Source: Pseudactinotalea suaedae
GTDB taxonomy: Bacteria; Actinomycetota; Actinomycetes; Actinomycetales; Beutenbergiaceae
DNA length: 64,000 nt
Assembly (NCBI RefSeq): GCF_009733815.1
Contig: NZ_WNXY01000007.1
Location: 124,001-188,000, forward strand
Direction: 5' to 3'
The notes under the pieces are model-generated. The model saw nothing but the letters and a program-made list of their open reading frames with translations. It made no database searches and had not been told where the DNA came from. Position 1 is the stretch's first letter. Every line of letters starts with the position of its first letter. The translations under genes and the position numbers were made by a program. Shown here piece after piece: positions 8,916 to 17,063 of the stretch.

Positions 8916-8936
8916 TCACGGCGATACACGGGTTCC

Positions 8937-10250
8937 TCAGTCCTCGGCCAGGACCTGCCAGTAACGTTCCTGGCCCTCCCACTCGCGCATGCCCTCCCGC
9001 ACGGCGTCGAGGCGCTCCATGGTGGCGCCGTCGTAGTGGCCGAGCGACAGCCCGTCGCAGCCGCTGTCGACCGCCGCCTTGACGCTGCCGCGAAGGGTCT
9101 CCGGGGTCGCGTTCGGTCGCACCCCGAGCGCGGCGATCAGCTTCTGGTCCTCCCGCAGCGCCCGCCGGCACTTCATGAGCTTCGCGCGCTTCGTCGCGAC
9201 CCCCTCGGGCGTTCCCAGCTGGTCGGAGTAGTCCGACTCGCGCACGGAGTCCACGTGCTCGAAGGCGGCCTTGAAGTCCAGGCCGGCCCGCTCGGGCGAG
9301 GCCATGTAGGTGTTGTAGCGGAACTCGACGTCACGGCCGGTGCTCGCCAGCGCCTGCTTCACGGTCGCGAACAGCTCGGTGATCGAACGCTTGCGGAACT
9401 GCAGCCACGCCATGAACGCGTCGTTCTCGATCAGCAGCGTCGACTCGGTGTAGTTCGCCTCGTCCAGCAGCTGGCGCTCGTGCAGCTCTTCGAGACCGAT
9501 CCGCTTCGAGAGCCGGGCGAGGTGGCCCACCTCGTCGACGATGGCATCCCAGTCCAGGCCCTCGGCGCGTGCCTTGTCGCGGCACGCGGAGCAGAAGCAG
9601 CCGCCGGTGGCGACGCTGAGCAGCTGCTGCCATGCGGACGGACCGAACGCGTGCGTCCCGCCGTCGTCGCGGCCTGCGCCGAACATCACCAGACACGTCT
9701 GGACGTAGTCGATGTCGTAGTTGGAGGCGAGGTCGGTGAACAGCCCCACGAGGTACTCCCGGACGTCCGGGTTGTTGAGGCAGGGCAGCGCGCGCTGTGC
9801 CTCGACCGCCTCGAACGCGCCCACGATGTTGCCGAAGACGTCGCGCTGGAGCACGTCGGTGAACTGCTCACGCGCCAGGGCCGCATCGATCACGGTGTGG
9901 GAGATCTCGCACCCGGTCCGCATGCCGCGGGCGCGGGCACCGTCGATCAGCACCTGCAACCAGTCGGTCCCCTTGAGGAAGTCGCGGTCGGAGGTCATCG
10001 GTGCGATCCGGCCGTACTTGCTCGGGTCCGGGATCCAGTACGCGCGACTGTCCTCGGGCGTGTAGTACCTGCGGACCGGGTTGTGCGGGTAGAAGCGGGC
10101 GTGCAGCGGCCGCTTCTCCTTGTGCATCAACCCCACCAGGTAGGCGGAGTTCACCTCGGCCCGGCTGGCCAGGACGTCGAGAGCGTGGTCCACCCCCTCG
10201 TCGTGCAGGTCCCAGGCGTACAGGCTGGCGGCAATCTCGTTCAACGGCAT
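8937..10250 (-). CDS. Uncharacterised (beta/alpha)-barrel protein with CxCxxC motif, glycoside-hydrolase-like
   Basis: The product has 437 residues with no signal peptide and so is probably cytoplasmic. I do not recognise a named family. Alternating hydrophobic strands and helices, with aromatic and acidic residues at strand ends (YAWDLHDEGV, CEISHTVID, DYVQTCLVMF, VEFRYNTYMASPE), suggest a TIM barrel like those of glycoside hydrolase-like proteins. A cluster C218-x-C220-xx-C223 (GGCFCSACRDKARAEGLD) looks like a metal or structural site. It lies between the binding lipoprotein and the permeases of a sugar-type importer. Processing of the imported ligand is therefore the most likely job (inference). 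Catalytic residues cannot be named. The ATG at 10250 follows weak ribosome-binding sequence. Confidence 0.7.
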   Translation of the reverse strand: MPLNEIAASLYAWDLHDEGVDHALDVLASRAEVNSAYLVGLMHKEKRPLHARFYPHNPVRRYYTPEDSRAYWIPDPSKYGRIAPMTSDRDFLKGTDWLQVLIDGARARGMRTGCEISHTVIDAALAREQFTDVLQRDVFGNIVGAFEAVEAQRALPCLNNPDVREYLVGLFTDLASNYDIDYVQTCLVMFGAGRDDGGTHAFGPSAWQQLLSVATGGCFCSACRDKARAEGLDWDAIVDEVGHLARLSKRIGLEELHERQLLDEANYTESTLLIENDAFMAWLQFRKRSITELFATVKQALASTGRDVEFRYNTYMASPERAGLDFKAAFEHVDSVRESDYSDQLGTPEGVATKRAKLMKCRRALREDQKLIAALGVRPNATPETLRGSVKAAVDSGCDGLSLGHYDGATMERLDAVREGMREWEGQERYWQVLAED

Positions 10251-10288
10251 GTGTGTCCTTGGTCGTGGCGGAGTGGTTGGGGTCGTGG

Positions 10289-11641
10289 TCAGCCGGCGAG
10301 CAGGTCGCGCGCGGGTCCGAAGATGTGGGCGACGGCGTCCTCGATGCTGGTCTGGCCGAAGGCCCAGGCATCCAAGGTCGTGGTCATCTCGCCCGTGAAC
10401 GCACCCGAGGTGGGCGGGCTGGGCGGCATCGCGCGCGGGCCGGCCTCGACCTCGAAGCCGATGTAGTCGAGGAACTGCTTCTCGGCGGCGTCGAGCCCGG
10501 GGGCGATGACGTCGCGCATCGCCTGCGTCGGAGGGCTCCCGATCGTGGTGCCGACGATCTCGGCACGCTCGGGGTCGTTGAGCAGGAAGTCGACGAAGTG
10601 CAACGCCTGCTCGGGATAGGCGGTGTCCGCCGCCACGGCCAGGTTGTTCGGGAACATGAAGATGCTGTCCGTGCCCTCACCACCGCTGCCCGGCAACGGC
10701 ATCAGCACCAGCTCCTCGGGCGAGAGCTTCTGCAGCTCGCCGATCTGGTTCGAGTTGCGCAGGTGGAAGGCGGCCAGGTTGCGGATCATGGGCGCCCCCT
10801 GGAAGAAGGGGTCGTCGTCGCGGTGGATGGCGGGCGGGACGGCGCCGCCGTTGGCACGCAGAGCGTCCCAGTACTGCAGCCACTCGGTGAGCGTCGCCTC
10901 GGTGAAGCCGATGTCGCCGTCGGTGCTGTAGAACTCCTCACCGCGCTGGCGGACCCAGGCCCGCATCGGGTCGTAGTAGCCCGTGGAGGTGGGCTCGTCG
11001 GTGCCGTAGAAGTCGGGCCCCAGGCGCTCGTGGGCCAGCGCCGCGTACTCGGCGTACTCCTCCCAGCTGTAGGACTCCGGGTAGGTCTTGATCGGGATGC
11101 CGAGCTCCTCGAGCACGGGGACCTTGGCGAAGGTGCAGGGAGACTGCAGGCCATGCGGCAGCGAGAACTGCCGGCCGTCGTAGTTGCCGCTGACCAGCAC
11201 GGACTCCGAGAAGCCGTCGTTCTTGATCTCCTGGCCGAGGTGCTCGGTCAGGTCCATGACGTGGCCCTCGGCGACCATCTGCGGGAACAGGTTGCCGTGC
11301 ACCCAGAACACGTCGGGAAGGTTGCCCGCCGACATGGCGACGCTCATCTGGGTCTCGAGCGCGCCGATCTCGCCGAACTCGACCAGGATCTCGGTGTCGG
11401 GGTTCTGGCTCATGTAGAGGTCGGCGACCTCCTGGAACCTGCGCACGCGGTCGTCCGCGCCCCAGAAGACGAATCGGAGACTGGCCTTGCCGCCGCCACC
11501 TCCACCGCCACCGTTGCCGTTGCCGCTGCTACCTCCGGACCCGCATCCTGCGAGAGCGGTTGCTGCGAGGCCCGCGGTCCCTGCGGCTGCACCGAGCCGA
11601 AGCAGGCCGCGGCGCGACAGCTGTGCGATCTGAGTTGCCAC
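10289..11641 (-). CDS. Extracellular solute-binding lipoprotein (family 1) of the sugar-acid ABC importer
   Basis: The 450-residue protein has a twin-arginine-like leader (SRRGLLRLGAAAGTAG) and a lipobox ending ALAGC. A glycine/serine/asparagine-rich tether follows, then the binding domain (SLRFVFWGADDRVRRFQEV...). It captures the ligand outside the membrane and delivers it to the two permeases downstream. It is first in the leftward operon. The start is GTG at 11641 with GAAAGG eight bases upstream. The divergent region to the right carries a TTGACA -35 hexamer on this strand overlapped by a candidate GntR operator. Confidence 0.92.
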   Translation of the reverse strand: MATQIAQLSRRGLLRLGAAAGTAGLAATALAGCGSGGSSGNGNGGGGGGGGKASLRFVFWGADDRVRRFQEVADLYMSQNPDTEILVEFGEIGALETQMSVAMSAGNLPDVFWVHGNLFPQMVAEGHVMDLTEHLGQEIKNDGFSESVLVSGNYDGRQFSLPHGLQSPCTFAKVPVLEELGIPIKTYPESYSWEEYAEYAALAHERLGPDFYGTDEPTSTGYYDPMRAWVRQRGEEFYSTDGDIGFTEATLTEWLQYWDALRANGGAVPPAIHRDDDPFFQGAPMIRNLAAFHLRNSNQIGELQKLSPEELVLMPLPGSGGEGTDSIFMFPNNLAVAADTAYPEQALHFVDFLLNDPERAEIVGTTIGSPPTQAMRDVIAPGLDAAEKQFLDYIGFEVEAGPRAMPPSPPTSGAFTGEMTTTLDAWAFGQTSIEDAVAHIFGPARDLLAG

Positions 11642-11768
11642 GATGTCACCTTTCGTGAGTGGGGAGGAGATCGGTGGCGTCGGCGTCGGTGCCGGTCATG
11701 AACCGCGACGTCGCGGTGGAGTAGCTGGACCCGGTCGACTCTGACGTCGAATATCCTGTACCCGGTTT

Positions 11769-11784
11769 ACTTGTCTGTCAAGAT
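11769..11784. promoter_or_regulatory. Candidate GntR/FCD operator overlapping the -35 of the sugar-acid importer operon
   Basis: ACTTGTCTGTCAAGAT contains the inverted repeat CTTG-N5-CAAG. Read on the minus strand it contains TTGACA (11775-11780), a consensus -35 for the binding-protein operon. It matches 13 of 16 positions of ACTTGTATGGCAGGAT at 14511-14526, in the other divergent promoter region of this locus. A regulator of the adjoining GntR family binding here would block the importer promoter and could also affect the rightward hydroxypyruvate isomerase gene. Confidence 0.5.
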
Positions 11785-11826
11785 GGCCCGACGGACAACC
11801 TGAGATCGTTCACGGAAGGGTTCGCG

Positions 11827-12639
11827 ATGCGCGACACACGGTTCACCTACAGCGCCAACCTCTCGCTGCTGTTCACCGAGCACCCCCTGCTCGACAGACC
11901 CGCGGCGGCTGCCGCCGCCGGCTTCGAGCACGTCGAGATGTGGTGGCCGTTCGCCGCACCCGACCCCGGCGACGCCGAGGTCGATGCGCTGCTCGCGGCT
12001 GTCCAGGGCGCCGGGGTCACGCTCGCCGGGCTCAACTTCTACGCGGGCGACATGGGTGCCGGGGAGCGAGGTGTCGCCAGCCTTCCGGACCGGGTCGACG
12101 AGCTCGCGGTGAGCACCAGGACGCTCCTGCGCATCGCACAGGCGACGGGTTGTCGCTTCTTCAACCTGCTCTACGGCGTCCGGGACGAGCGCTGGACCCC
12201 GGACGAGCAGGACGCCCACGCCGTCCGCTCGATCCGCCAGGCGGCCGAGGCGGTCGCCGAGGTCGGAGGCACGGTGCTGCTCGAACCGCTCGCCATCGGT
12301 CTCAACGGCAGCTACCCGCTGACCACCCCGAGCCAGATCGTCGACCTGCTCGAGGGGCCACTGGCCGAGATCGACAACGTCGGCCTGCTCTACGACCTGT
12401 TCCACATCGGCTCGAACGGCCTCGACATCGTCGCCGAGGCGAGTCCGTCCGCGAACCACATCGCGCACGTCCAGGTGGCCGACTCCCCCGGGCGTGGGGA
12501 GCCGGGCTCGGGCGGGCTGCCGATCGACGATGCCCTCCGCGCGCTGGCAGCAGCGGGCTATCGCGGCCTGGTTGCCTGCGAGTACAAGCCGACCCGGCGG
12601 ACAGAGGAGACCCTCGGCTGGATCGAGCACCAGGCGTGA
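11827..12639 (+). CDS. hyi: Hydroxypyruvate isomerase
   Basis: The protein has 270 residues in the xylose-isomerase-like barrel fold. It interconverts hydroxypyruvate and tartronate semialdehyde. Metal and catalytic positions of the Hyi family are visible: E153 (LLEPL), D190 (LLYDLFH), H214/Q216 (HVQVADSPGRGEPGSG) and E252 (CEYKP). The segment VADSPGRGEPGSG followed by ACEYKP is particularly characteristic. GGAAGGG precedes the ATG. It overlaps glycerate kinase by four bases (GTGA). With that kinase and the reductase at 14.6 kb it makes a hydroxypyruvate-to-3-phosphoglycerate (or 2-phosphoglycerate) route. A related function in 4-carbon acid-sugar metabolism (OtnI-like 2-oxo-tetronate isomerase) is possible, but the OtnK kinase is absent. 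Confidence 0.88.
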   Translation: MRDTRFTYSANLSLLFTEHPLLDRPAAAAAAGFEHVEMWWPFAAPDPGDAEVDALLAAVQGAGVTLAGLNFYAGDMGAGERGVASLPDRVDELAVSTRTLLRIAQATGCRFFNLLYGVRDERWTPDEQDAHAVRSIRQAAEAVAEVGGTVLLEPLAIGLNGSYPLTTPSQIVDLLEGPLAEIDNVGLLYDLFHIGSNGLDIVAEASPSANHIAHVQVADSPGRGEPGSGGLPIDDALRALAAAGYRGLVACEYKPTRRTEETLGWIEHQA

Positions 12640-13802
12640 GCGACCGGCTCCGGATCCTGGTCGCCGTCGACAAGTACAAGGGCTGCCTGGGAGCCGGCGA
12701 CGTCGCACGGCACCTGGGCCGCGGGCTGAGCGCCGCGCTCCCCACGGCCGAGATCCGTCTGCACCCGGTCTCCGACGGCGGCGACGGGTTCTGCACCGAG
12801 CTGGTACCGCACGGTTTCACCCTGCACACCGCGGCGGTCACCGACCCGCTCGGACGGCCTGCCGAAGCAGTCTTCGCACTCGGTCACGGGAGCGCCGTGA
12901 TCGAGATGGCCACCAGCAGCGGTCTGGCGATGCTCGGTTCCGCCGAGCTCGCGCCGCTGCGTGCCGACACCGTCGGGCTGGGGATGCTCATCCGGGCGGC
13001 GCTGCAGCACCGGCCGGAACGCATCGTGATCGGTGCCGGCGGCAGCGCCACGAGCGATGGTGGCGCCGGCGCCCTCGCCGCGCTCGGGATGCTGGTGCAC
13101 GCGAGCGTCGATCCTGGGCTGCACGGCTACGGTCCGCAGACGCTGCTGCACCTCACCGCCGTCGATCTCACCGGATTGACGGTCGGCGGAACCCGCGTGC
13201 AGGTCGCGACCGATGTCACCAGCCCCCTGCTCGGCCCCCACGGCGCGGCCGCCGTGTTCGGCCCGCAGAAGGGCGCGACCCCCGCGGACGTCGCGACGAT
13301 CGAGCAAGCCCTGAGCACCTGGGCCGACGTGCTGGAACCGGCGGCCGGTCGCTGGTTGCGCGAGATCCCCCGCGGCGGGGCCGCCGGCGGTCTGGCCTTC
13401 GGGCTCGCGGCGGCGCTGGGAGCCGAGCTGATCGACGGTATCGACACCTTCGCCGCGCTCAGCGGCCTGGCGGACGCCGTCGCCTGGGCGGATGTCGTCA
13501 TCACCGGCGAGGGATCGATGGACTCCCAGACCACGTCGGGCAAGGCACCGATGGGCGTGCTGCGCTACGCCCGGGCTGCCGGTGTCCCGTGCTGGGCGGT
13601 CGTGGGCCGCAGCGGTCTCACTCAGGACGAGGTGGCCGGCCTGGGTTTCGTCGACCACGTCGCACTGACCGACCACGCCGACGACGAGTCATCGAGCATC
13701 CAGAACGCCCCGCGCTGGCTGGAGCACGTGGGCAGGCACCTCGGCGCCCACTTTCACGCGAACGAGGCGGCTGTTCCGCTAGGCGCTCGGCTCGTTCGCT
13801 AG
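12636..13802 (+). CDS. Glycerate kinase (GlxK/GarK family)
   Basis: The 388-residue protein phosphorylates D-glycerate with ATP and so feeds lower glycolysis. Family signatures are present in order: DKYKGCL near the N-terminus, SDGGDGF, GAGGSATSDGGAGAL in the middle, and ITGEGSMDSQTTSGKAPMGV in the C-terminal half. Start GTG at 12636 overlaps the isomerase stop. Its own end overlaps the end of the converging GntR gene by 24 bases, an unusually long convergent overlap. The last ~20 residues (HANEAAVPLGARLVR) therefore share DNA with that regulator's 3' end and are probably not functionally constrained. Confidence 0.93.
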   Translation: MSDRLRILVAVDKYKGCLGAGDVARHLGRGLSAALPTAEIRLHPVSDGGDGFCTELVPHGFTLHTAAVTDPLGRPAEAVFALGHGSAVIEMATSSGLAMLGSAELAPLRADTVGLGMLIRAALQHRPERIVIGAGGSATSDGGAGALAALGMLVHASVDPGLHGYGPQTLLHLTAVDLTGLTVGGTRVQVATDVTSPLLGPHGAAAVFGPQKGATPADVATIEQALSTWADVLEPAAGRWLREIPRGGAAGGLAFGLAAALGAELIDGIDTFAALSGLADAVAWADVVITGEGSMDSQTTSGKAPMGVLRYARAAGVPCWAVVGRSGLTQDEVAGLGFVDHVALTDHADDESSSIQNAPRWLEHVGRHLGAHFHANEAAVPLGARLVR

Positions 13803-14459
13803 CTTCTCGTGGCGTCGCAGCAGCTGGTCCCGGGCGCGCACGAGGTGCGCGCGGACGGCCTCGCCGGCCCGCTCGACGTCGCCGGCGCCGATCGCCTCCA
13901 GGATCAGGTGGTGCTCGCTGTCGATCGAGCGAGCGTGCAGCAGGTTGCGCTCCTGCACCTGCACCATGCAGATGTGCGCCTCCCCCATGAGCGTGGCGTG
14001 CATCCGGGTCAGCCGCGGGCTGCCGGCCGCCTCCACGAGGGCTCGGTGCATACCCACGTCGGAGCCGGCCATGCCGTCGTGGTCGCCCCGGTTCGCGAGC
14101 ATCATCAGCTCGAGCGCGTGACGCTCGGCGAGCACCGGGACCGACCCGGTGGCCGCGACCCTGCGCAACGCCTCGACCTCCAGCAGGATCCGGCTGTCGT
14201 AGAGATCGGCGATGTCGTCGGCCGTCAGGATCGGTGTCCGTGCGCTGCGGTGCATCGTGCGCTGCAGGAAGCCGTCGGCGACCAGGCGTTCGACGGCGGC
14301 CTTGGCCGTGGTCCGGGCCACCGAGAACCGGTCGGCGACGAACTGCTCGGTCAGCACCGCTCCCGGGGCGATCTGCTGCGTGATGACATCGCGCCTGAGC
14401 GATTCCGCCACCGCGTCCACCAGCGAGACAGCGGTGAGCCGTGAACCGTCCGGTGCCAT
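13779..14459 (-). CDS. GntR/FCD-family transcriptional regulator (sugar-acid locus)
   Basis: The regulator has 226 residues. An N-terminal winged helix (SLVDAVAESLRRDVITQQIAPGAVLTEQFVADRFSV, broken here for length at residue 46) continues ARTTAKAAVERLVADGFL. A C-terminal all-helical FCD ligand domain follows, with candidate metal residues in MHRALVEAAGSPR and DSEHHLILEAI. FCD regulators typically sense carboxylic acids. The ATG at 14459 follows GGAGGGG. It diverges from the tartronate-semialdehyde reductase gene, and a candidate operator lies between them. A close paralogue sits at 15465. It is likely to control this locus, most probably as a repressor released by a sugar acid (inference). 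Confidence 0.88.
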   Translation of the reverse strand: MAPDGSRLTAVSLVDAVAESLRRDVITQQIAPGAVLTEQFVADRFSVARTTAKAAVERLVADGFLQRTMHRSARTPILTADDIADLYDSRILLEVEALRRVAATGSVPVLAERHALELMMLANRGDHDGMAGSDVGMHRALVEAAGSPRLTRMHATLMGEAHICMVQVQERNLLHARSIDSEHHLILEAIGAGDVERAGEAVRAHLVRARDQLLRRHEKLANEPSA

Positions 14460-14510
14460 CCCACCCCTCCTCACCCTGCATGATCGTGACCGGCTATGAC
14501 TGACTAGCCA

Positions 14511-14526
14511 ACTTGTATGGCAGGAT
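14511..14526. promoter_or_regulatory. Candidate GntR/FCD operator between regulator and reductase
   Basis: ACTTGTATGGCAGGAT matches 13 of 16 positions of the site at 11769-11784. It lies midway between the divergent GntR gene (start 14459) and reductase gene (start 14559), overlapping the probable promoter of the latter. Two occurrences in the two divergent control regions of one locus make a shared binding site plausible. Confidence 0.5.
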
Positions 14527-14558
14527 AGCGGCAAGTGCCACGCAGAGGAGCGACAACG

Positions 14559-15437
14559 ATGACCACCATCGGATTCATCGGCCCCGGGATCATGGGAGCG
14601 CCCATGATCGCGAACCTGGTGGGGGGCGGTCATCGCGTCCGCGCCTACGGCAGGTCCGAGGCCTCCCGCACCCGGATCGAGGAGGCCGGCGCGGAGACCG
14701 CAGCCAGCGTGACCGAAGCAGCGCAGGACGCTGACATCGTGATCACGATGCTGCCGGACTCCCCCGACGTGACCGAGGTGGTCCTCGACGACGGCGGTCT
14801 GGGCCAGACGATGCGCGCGGGCCAGGTCTACATCGACATGAGCACGATCCGGCCCGACGTCGCGCAGCGGATCCACGCCACGCTCGACGCACGAGACGTA
14901 CCGGCGCTCGATGCCCCGGTCAGCGGTGGCGAGCCGGCCGCCGTCGCCGGCGAGCTGAGCATCATGGTCGGGGGCAGCGCCGAGACGCTGGCGCACGTCA
15001 GGCCGGTGCTGGAGGCGCTCGGCAGCACCATCACCCATGTCGGCGGGCCTGGTGCGGGTCAGCTCACGAAAGCCGCCAACCAGCTCATCGTAGCCGCCAA
15101 CATCCAGGCGGTCGCCGAGGCGATCGTGCTGCTGGAGGCGAACGGCGCCGACCTGACCGCATCTCTGGAGGCGATCGCGGGCGGGCTCGCCGGTTCCACC
15201 GTGCTGAACCGGAAGCGGCAGGCCTTTCTCGAGGGCGCCTACGCCCCCGGCTTCCGGATCGATCTGCACGACAAGGACCTGAGGATCGTCGGCGCCACGG
15301 CCGAGAGCTCCGAGGTGGCGCTGCCGATGACGGCCGTCGTCACGCAGCTGATGCGGGCCGCGAAGGCCAACGGCTACGGCGGCAGCGACCACTCCGCGCT
15401 GCTGGCGATGGCCCGGCAGCTGAACAACCGCGACTGA
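14559..15437 (+). CDS. 2-hydroxy-3-oxopropionate (tartronate semialdehyde) reductase, beta-hydroxyacid dehydrogenase family
   Basis: The product has 292 residues. The N-terminal Rossmann motif is GFIGPGIMG (residues 5-13). The substrate-binding segment is DAPVSGGEPAA (118-128), and the catalytic lysine is K171 in GAGQLTKAANQ. This order is diagnostic of the 3-hydroxyisobutyrate/tartronate-semialdehyde reductase family. Next to hydroxypyruvate isomerase and glycerate kinase, reduction of tartronate semialdehyde to D-glycerate is the likely reaction. LtnD-like oxidation of 4-carbon acids is the alternative. Start ATG at 14559 has GAGGAG upstream. A GntR regulator follows after 27 bases in the same direction. 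Confidence 0.9.
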   Translation: MTTIGFIGPGIMGAPMIANLVGGGHRVRAYGRSEASRTRIEEAGAETAASVTEAAQDADIVITMLPDSPDVTEVVLDDGGLGQTMRAGQVYIDMSTIRPDVAQRIHATLDARDVPALDAPVSGGEPAAVAGELSIMVGGSAETLAHVRPVLEALGSTITHVGGPGAGQLTKAANQLIVAANIQAVAEAIVLLEANGADLTASLEAIAGGLAGSTVLNRKRQAFLEGAYAPGFRIDLHDKDLRIVGATAESSEVALPMTAVVTQLMRAAKANGYGGSDHSALLAMARQLNNRD

Positions 15438-15464
15438 GAGAGCGCGACCCTATGCTGTCGTCAC

Positions 15465-16139
15465 ATGGCCGGGGAGTATGCGCTGACACCGTCGTCGCTG
15501 ACGGACGCGCTCTACAACGCCCTCCGGATGCGGATCATCAACGGCGAGATCAAGGGCGGTGAGCGGCTCACCGAGGCGCGGGTCTCCACCGAGTACTCGG
15601 TCGCCCGTCCCACCGCGAAGGCGTGCCTGGAGCGGTTGACCGCCGAGGGTCTGCTGCGGCGCACGGCGCACAAGACGGCCGTCGTCCCGGTGTTCGACGC
15701 CGATGAGCTCGTCGATCTGTTCATCGCCCGTGAGGCTGTCGAGCTGGCGGCCGTGACCCGGCTGGTGGCGCAGGCCCGGGTCCCCGACGATGCCGTGCAC
15801 GCGCAAGGAGCGATCGAGCTCGCCGCCGAGCGGCTGAGCTTCCCCGACCAGGTCGCGGCCGACATCGCATTCCACAGCGCTCTCGTCACGGCCGCAGGCA
15901 GCAGCCGCCTCGCCAAGATGCACGGGCTCATCATGGGTGAGATCCATCTGACGATGGGCCAGTTCCAGGCACACCGCAGCACCAACCCGGGCACGGTGGT
16001 CGCCGAGCACGCCCGCATCATGGAGGCCATCTCGCACGGCTCGCGCGAGGAGGCCGCCGAGGCGCTGACGGCGCACCTCGATCACGCACGGGAACGCCTG
16101 GTGGCCCAGGTCGAGCGCGCTTCCCACGAGCAGGCCTGA
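15465..16139 (+). CDS. Second GntR/FCD-family transcriptional regulator
   Basis: The protein has 224 residues, with a winged helix (LYNALRMRIINGEIKGGERL, then STEYSVARPTAKACLERL) and a C-terminal FCD domain (IAFHSALVTAAGSSRLAKMH, EHARIMEAIS). It resembles the 13.8 kb regulator along its whole length (for example ARTTAKAAVERL versus ARPTAKACLERL, and AAGSPRLTRMH versus AAGSSRLAKMH), so the two look like paralogues. A TATGCT hexamer at 15451-15456 ends eight bases before the ATG, so it may have its own near-leaderless promoter besides read-through from the reductase gene. Which of the two regulators binds the 16-bp motifs is unknown. Confidence 0.86.
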   Translation: MAGEYALTPSSLTDALYNALRMRIINGEIKGGERLTEARVSTEYSVARPTAKACLERLTAEGLLRRTAHKTAVVPVFDADELVDLFIAREAVELAAVTRLVAQARVPDDAVHAQGAIELAAERLSFPDQVAADIAFHSALVTAAGSSRLAKMHGLIMGEIHLTMGQFQAHRSTNPGTVVAEHARIMEAISHGSREEAAEALTAHLDHARERLVAQVERASHEQA

Positions 16140-16145
16140 GGCCCG

Positions 16146-17063
16146 TCAGCGGCCCAGCCGCTGCCGCAGCCACGCGATCCCGACCTCGCCCTGCGCGCGC
16201 TGGAACGCCCGGACGTGCGGGATCCCCGGAGGGGGCGGCTGGACGCTGCCGTGCACGAAGTAGCCGGTGAGCCCGGCGAGCACGGCCGTGACGTCGTCCT
16301 CGGGCACACCCCGACCGACGCCCGCCTGCGACCAGATCGCCGCCGCGCCACCGGCGCCCTCCAGGACGAGGCTCGGCAGCTGCGCGAGCAGGTCCACCCA
16401 CGGCGCCCCGACAGCCGCGTAGGGCCAGTCCACCAGCAGCACGCGTCCGCGCAGGCGGACCATGTTGTCGCGACGGGCGTCGAGGTGAACGAGCGAGGTC
16501 CCCGCCGCCCGGTCGCCGTAACCGGCGCTCAGCGTCGCGAGCGCGGTGAGGTTCTGCGCGACCCAGGGGTCCCAGGTGCTGAGGTCGGAGCCGTCCTCGA
16601 GCGCGGTGTGCCACCCGGTCATCGCTCCCAGCTGCTGCGGCACGCTCGGCAGCGCCGGCGGACCCTCGACGCCGGCCAGCGCGTCGTACAGGGCGAGCAC
16701 CTCGGCGAGACTCCGCTCGTCCCACGGGAGCTCGACACCGCCGTCGGCCGCCTCGAAGGCGACGACCACCCAGTCGCCGTCGTCGTGGGTCCACAGCATC
16801 CGCGGCGCCGGTGCACCCTCCGGCAGGATCGCGTTGACGCGTGCCTCGTCGCGGTACAGCTGGGCGCTGCGCTCGTGGAAGTCCGTCGAGACGGCCTTGA
16901 CGAACACCCGCTCACCCCCAGCCGCGGTCAGCGTCGCCGCCATGCCGGGCGAGTAGCCGCCTTCGTGGCTCTCGACGCCGACGACGGCGGAGCCGAGCCA
17001 GCTCTCGACCTCGCCACGAATGTGGTCGGGCAGCGCCGACCACGCGAGCCTGACCCGGGTCAT
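16146..17063 (-). CDS. Aminoglycoside phosphotransferase-like (APH) kinase
   Basis: The 305-residue protein has the eukaryotic-kinase-like APH fold. The catalytic segment LVHLDARRDNMV (HxDxxxxN) is followed by the metal-binding aspartate in LLVDWPYAA. The N-lobe contains the ATP-lysine region GGERVFVKAV. The family phosphorylates small alcohols or amino compounds. Real aminoglycoside resistance is not implied. Last gene of the etfBA-HAD-APH unit, overlapping the HAD gene by four bases. Only six bases separate its stop from the converging GntR gene. The substrate is unknown. Confidence 0.85.
   Translation of the reverse strand: MTRVRLAWSALPDHIRGEVESWLGSAVVGVESHEGGYSPGMAATLTAAGGERVFVKAVSTDFHERSAQLYRDEARVNAILPEGAPAPRMLWTHDDGDWVVVAFEAADGGVELPWDERSLAEVLALYDALAGVEGPPALPSVPQQLGAMTGWHTALEDGSDLSTWDPWVAQNLTALATLSAGYGDRAAGTSLVHLDARRDNMVRLRGRVLLVDWPYAAVGAPWVDLLAQLPSLVLEGAGGAAAIWSQAGVGRGVPEDDVTAVLAGLTGYFVHGSVQPPPPGIPHVRAFQRAQGEVGIAWLRQRLGR

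Noticed and set aside
8874-10466. 530-residue plus-strand frame opposite the barrel protein
   Set aside because: Valine/glycine/histidine-rich antisense shadow without a ribosome site. The minus-strand gene has balanced composition.
11642-11826. Riboswitch in the leader of the sugar-acid importer operon
   Set aside because: No conserved riboswitch core could be recognised. Only promoter and operator-like sequences are evident.
16146-17063. Aminoglycoside resistance gene
   Set aside because: Only the general APH kinase motifs are present, and the gene is embedded in an etf/HAD operon. No sign of a resistance context or mobile element.
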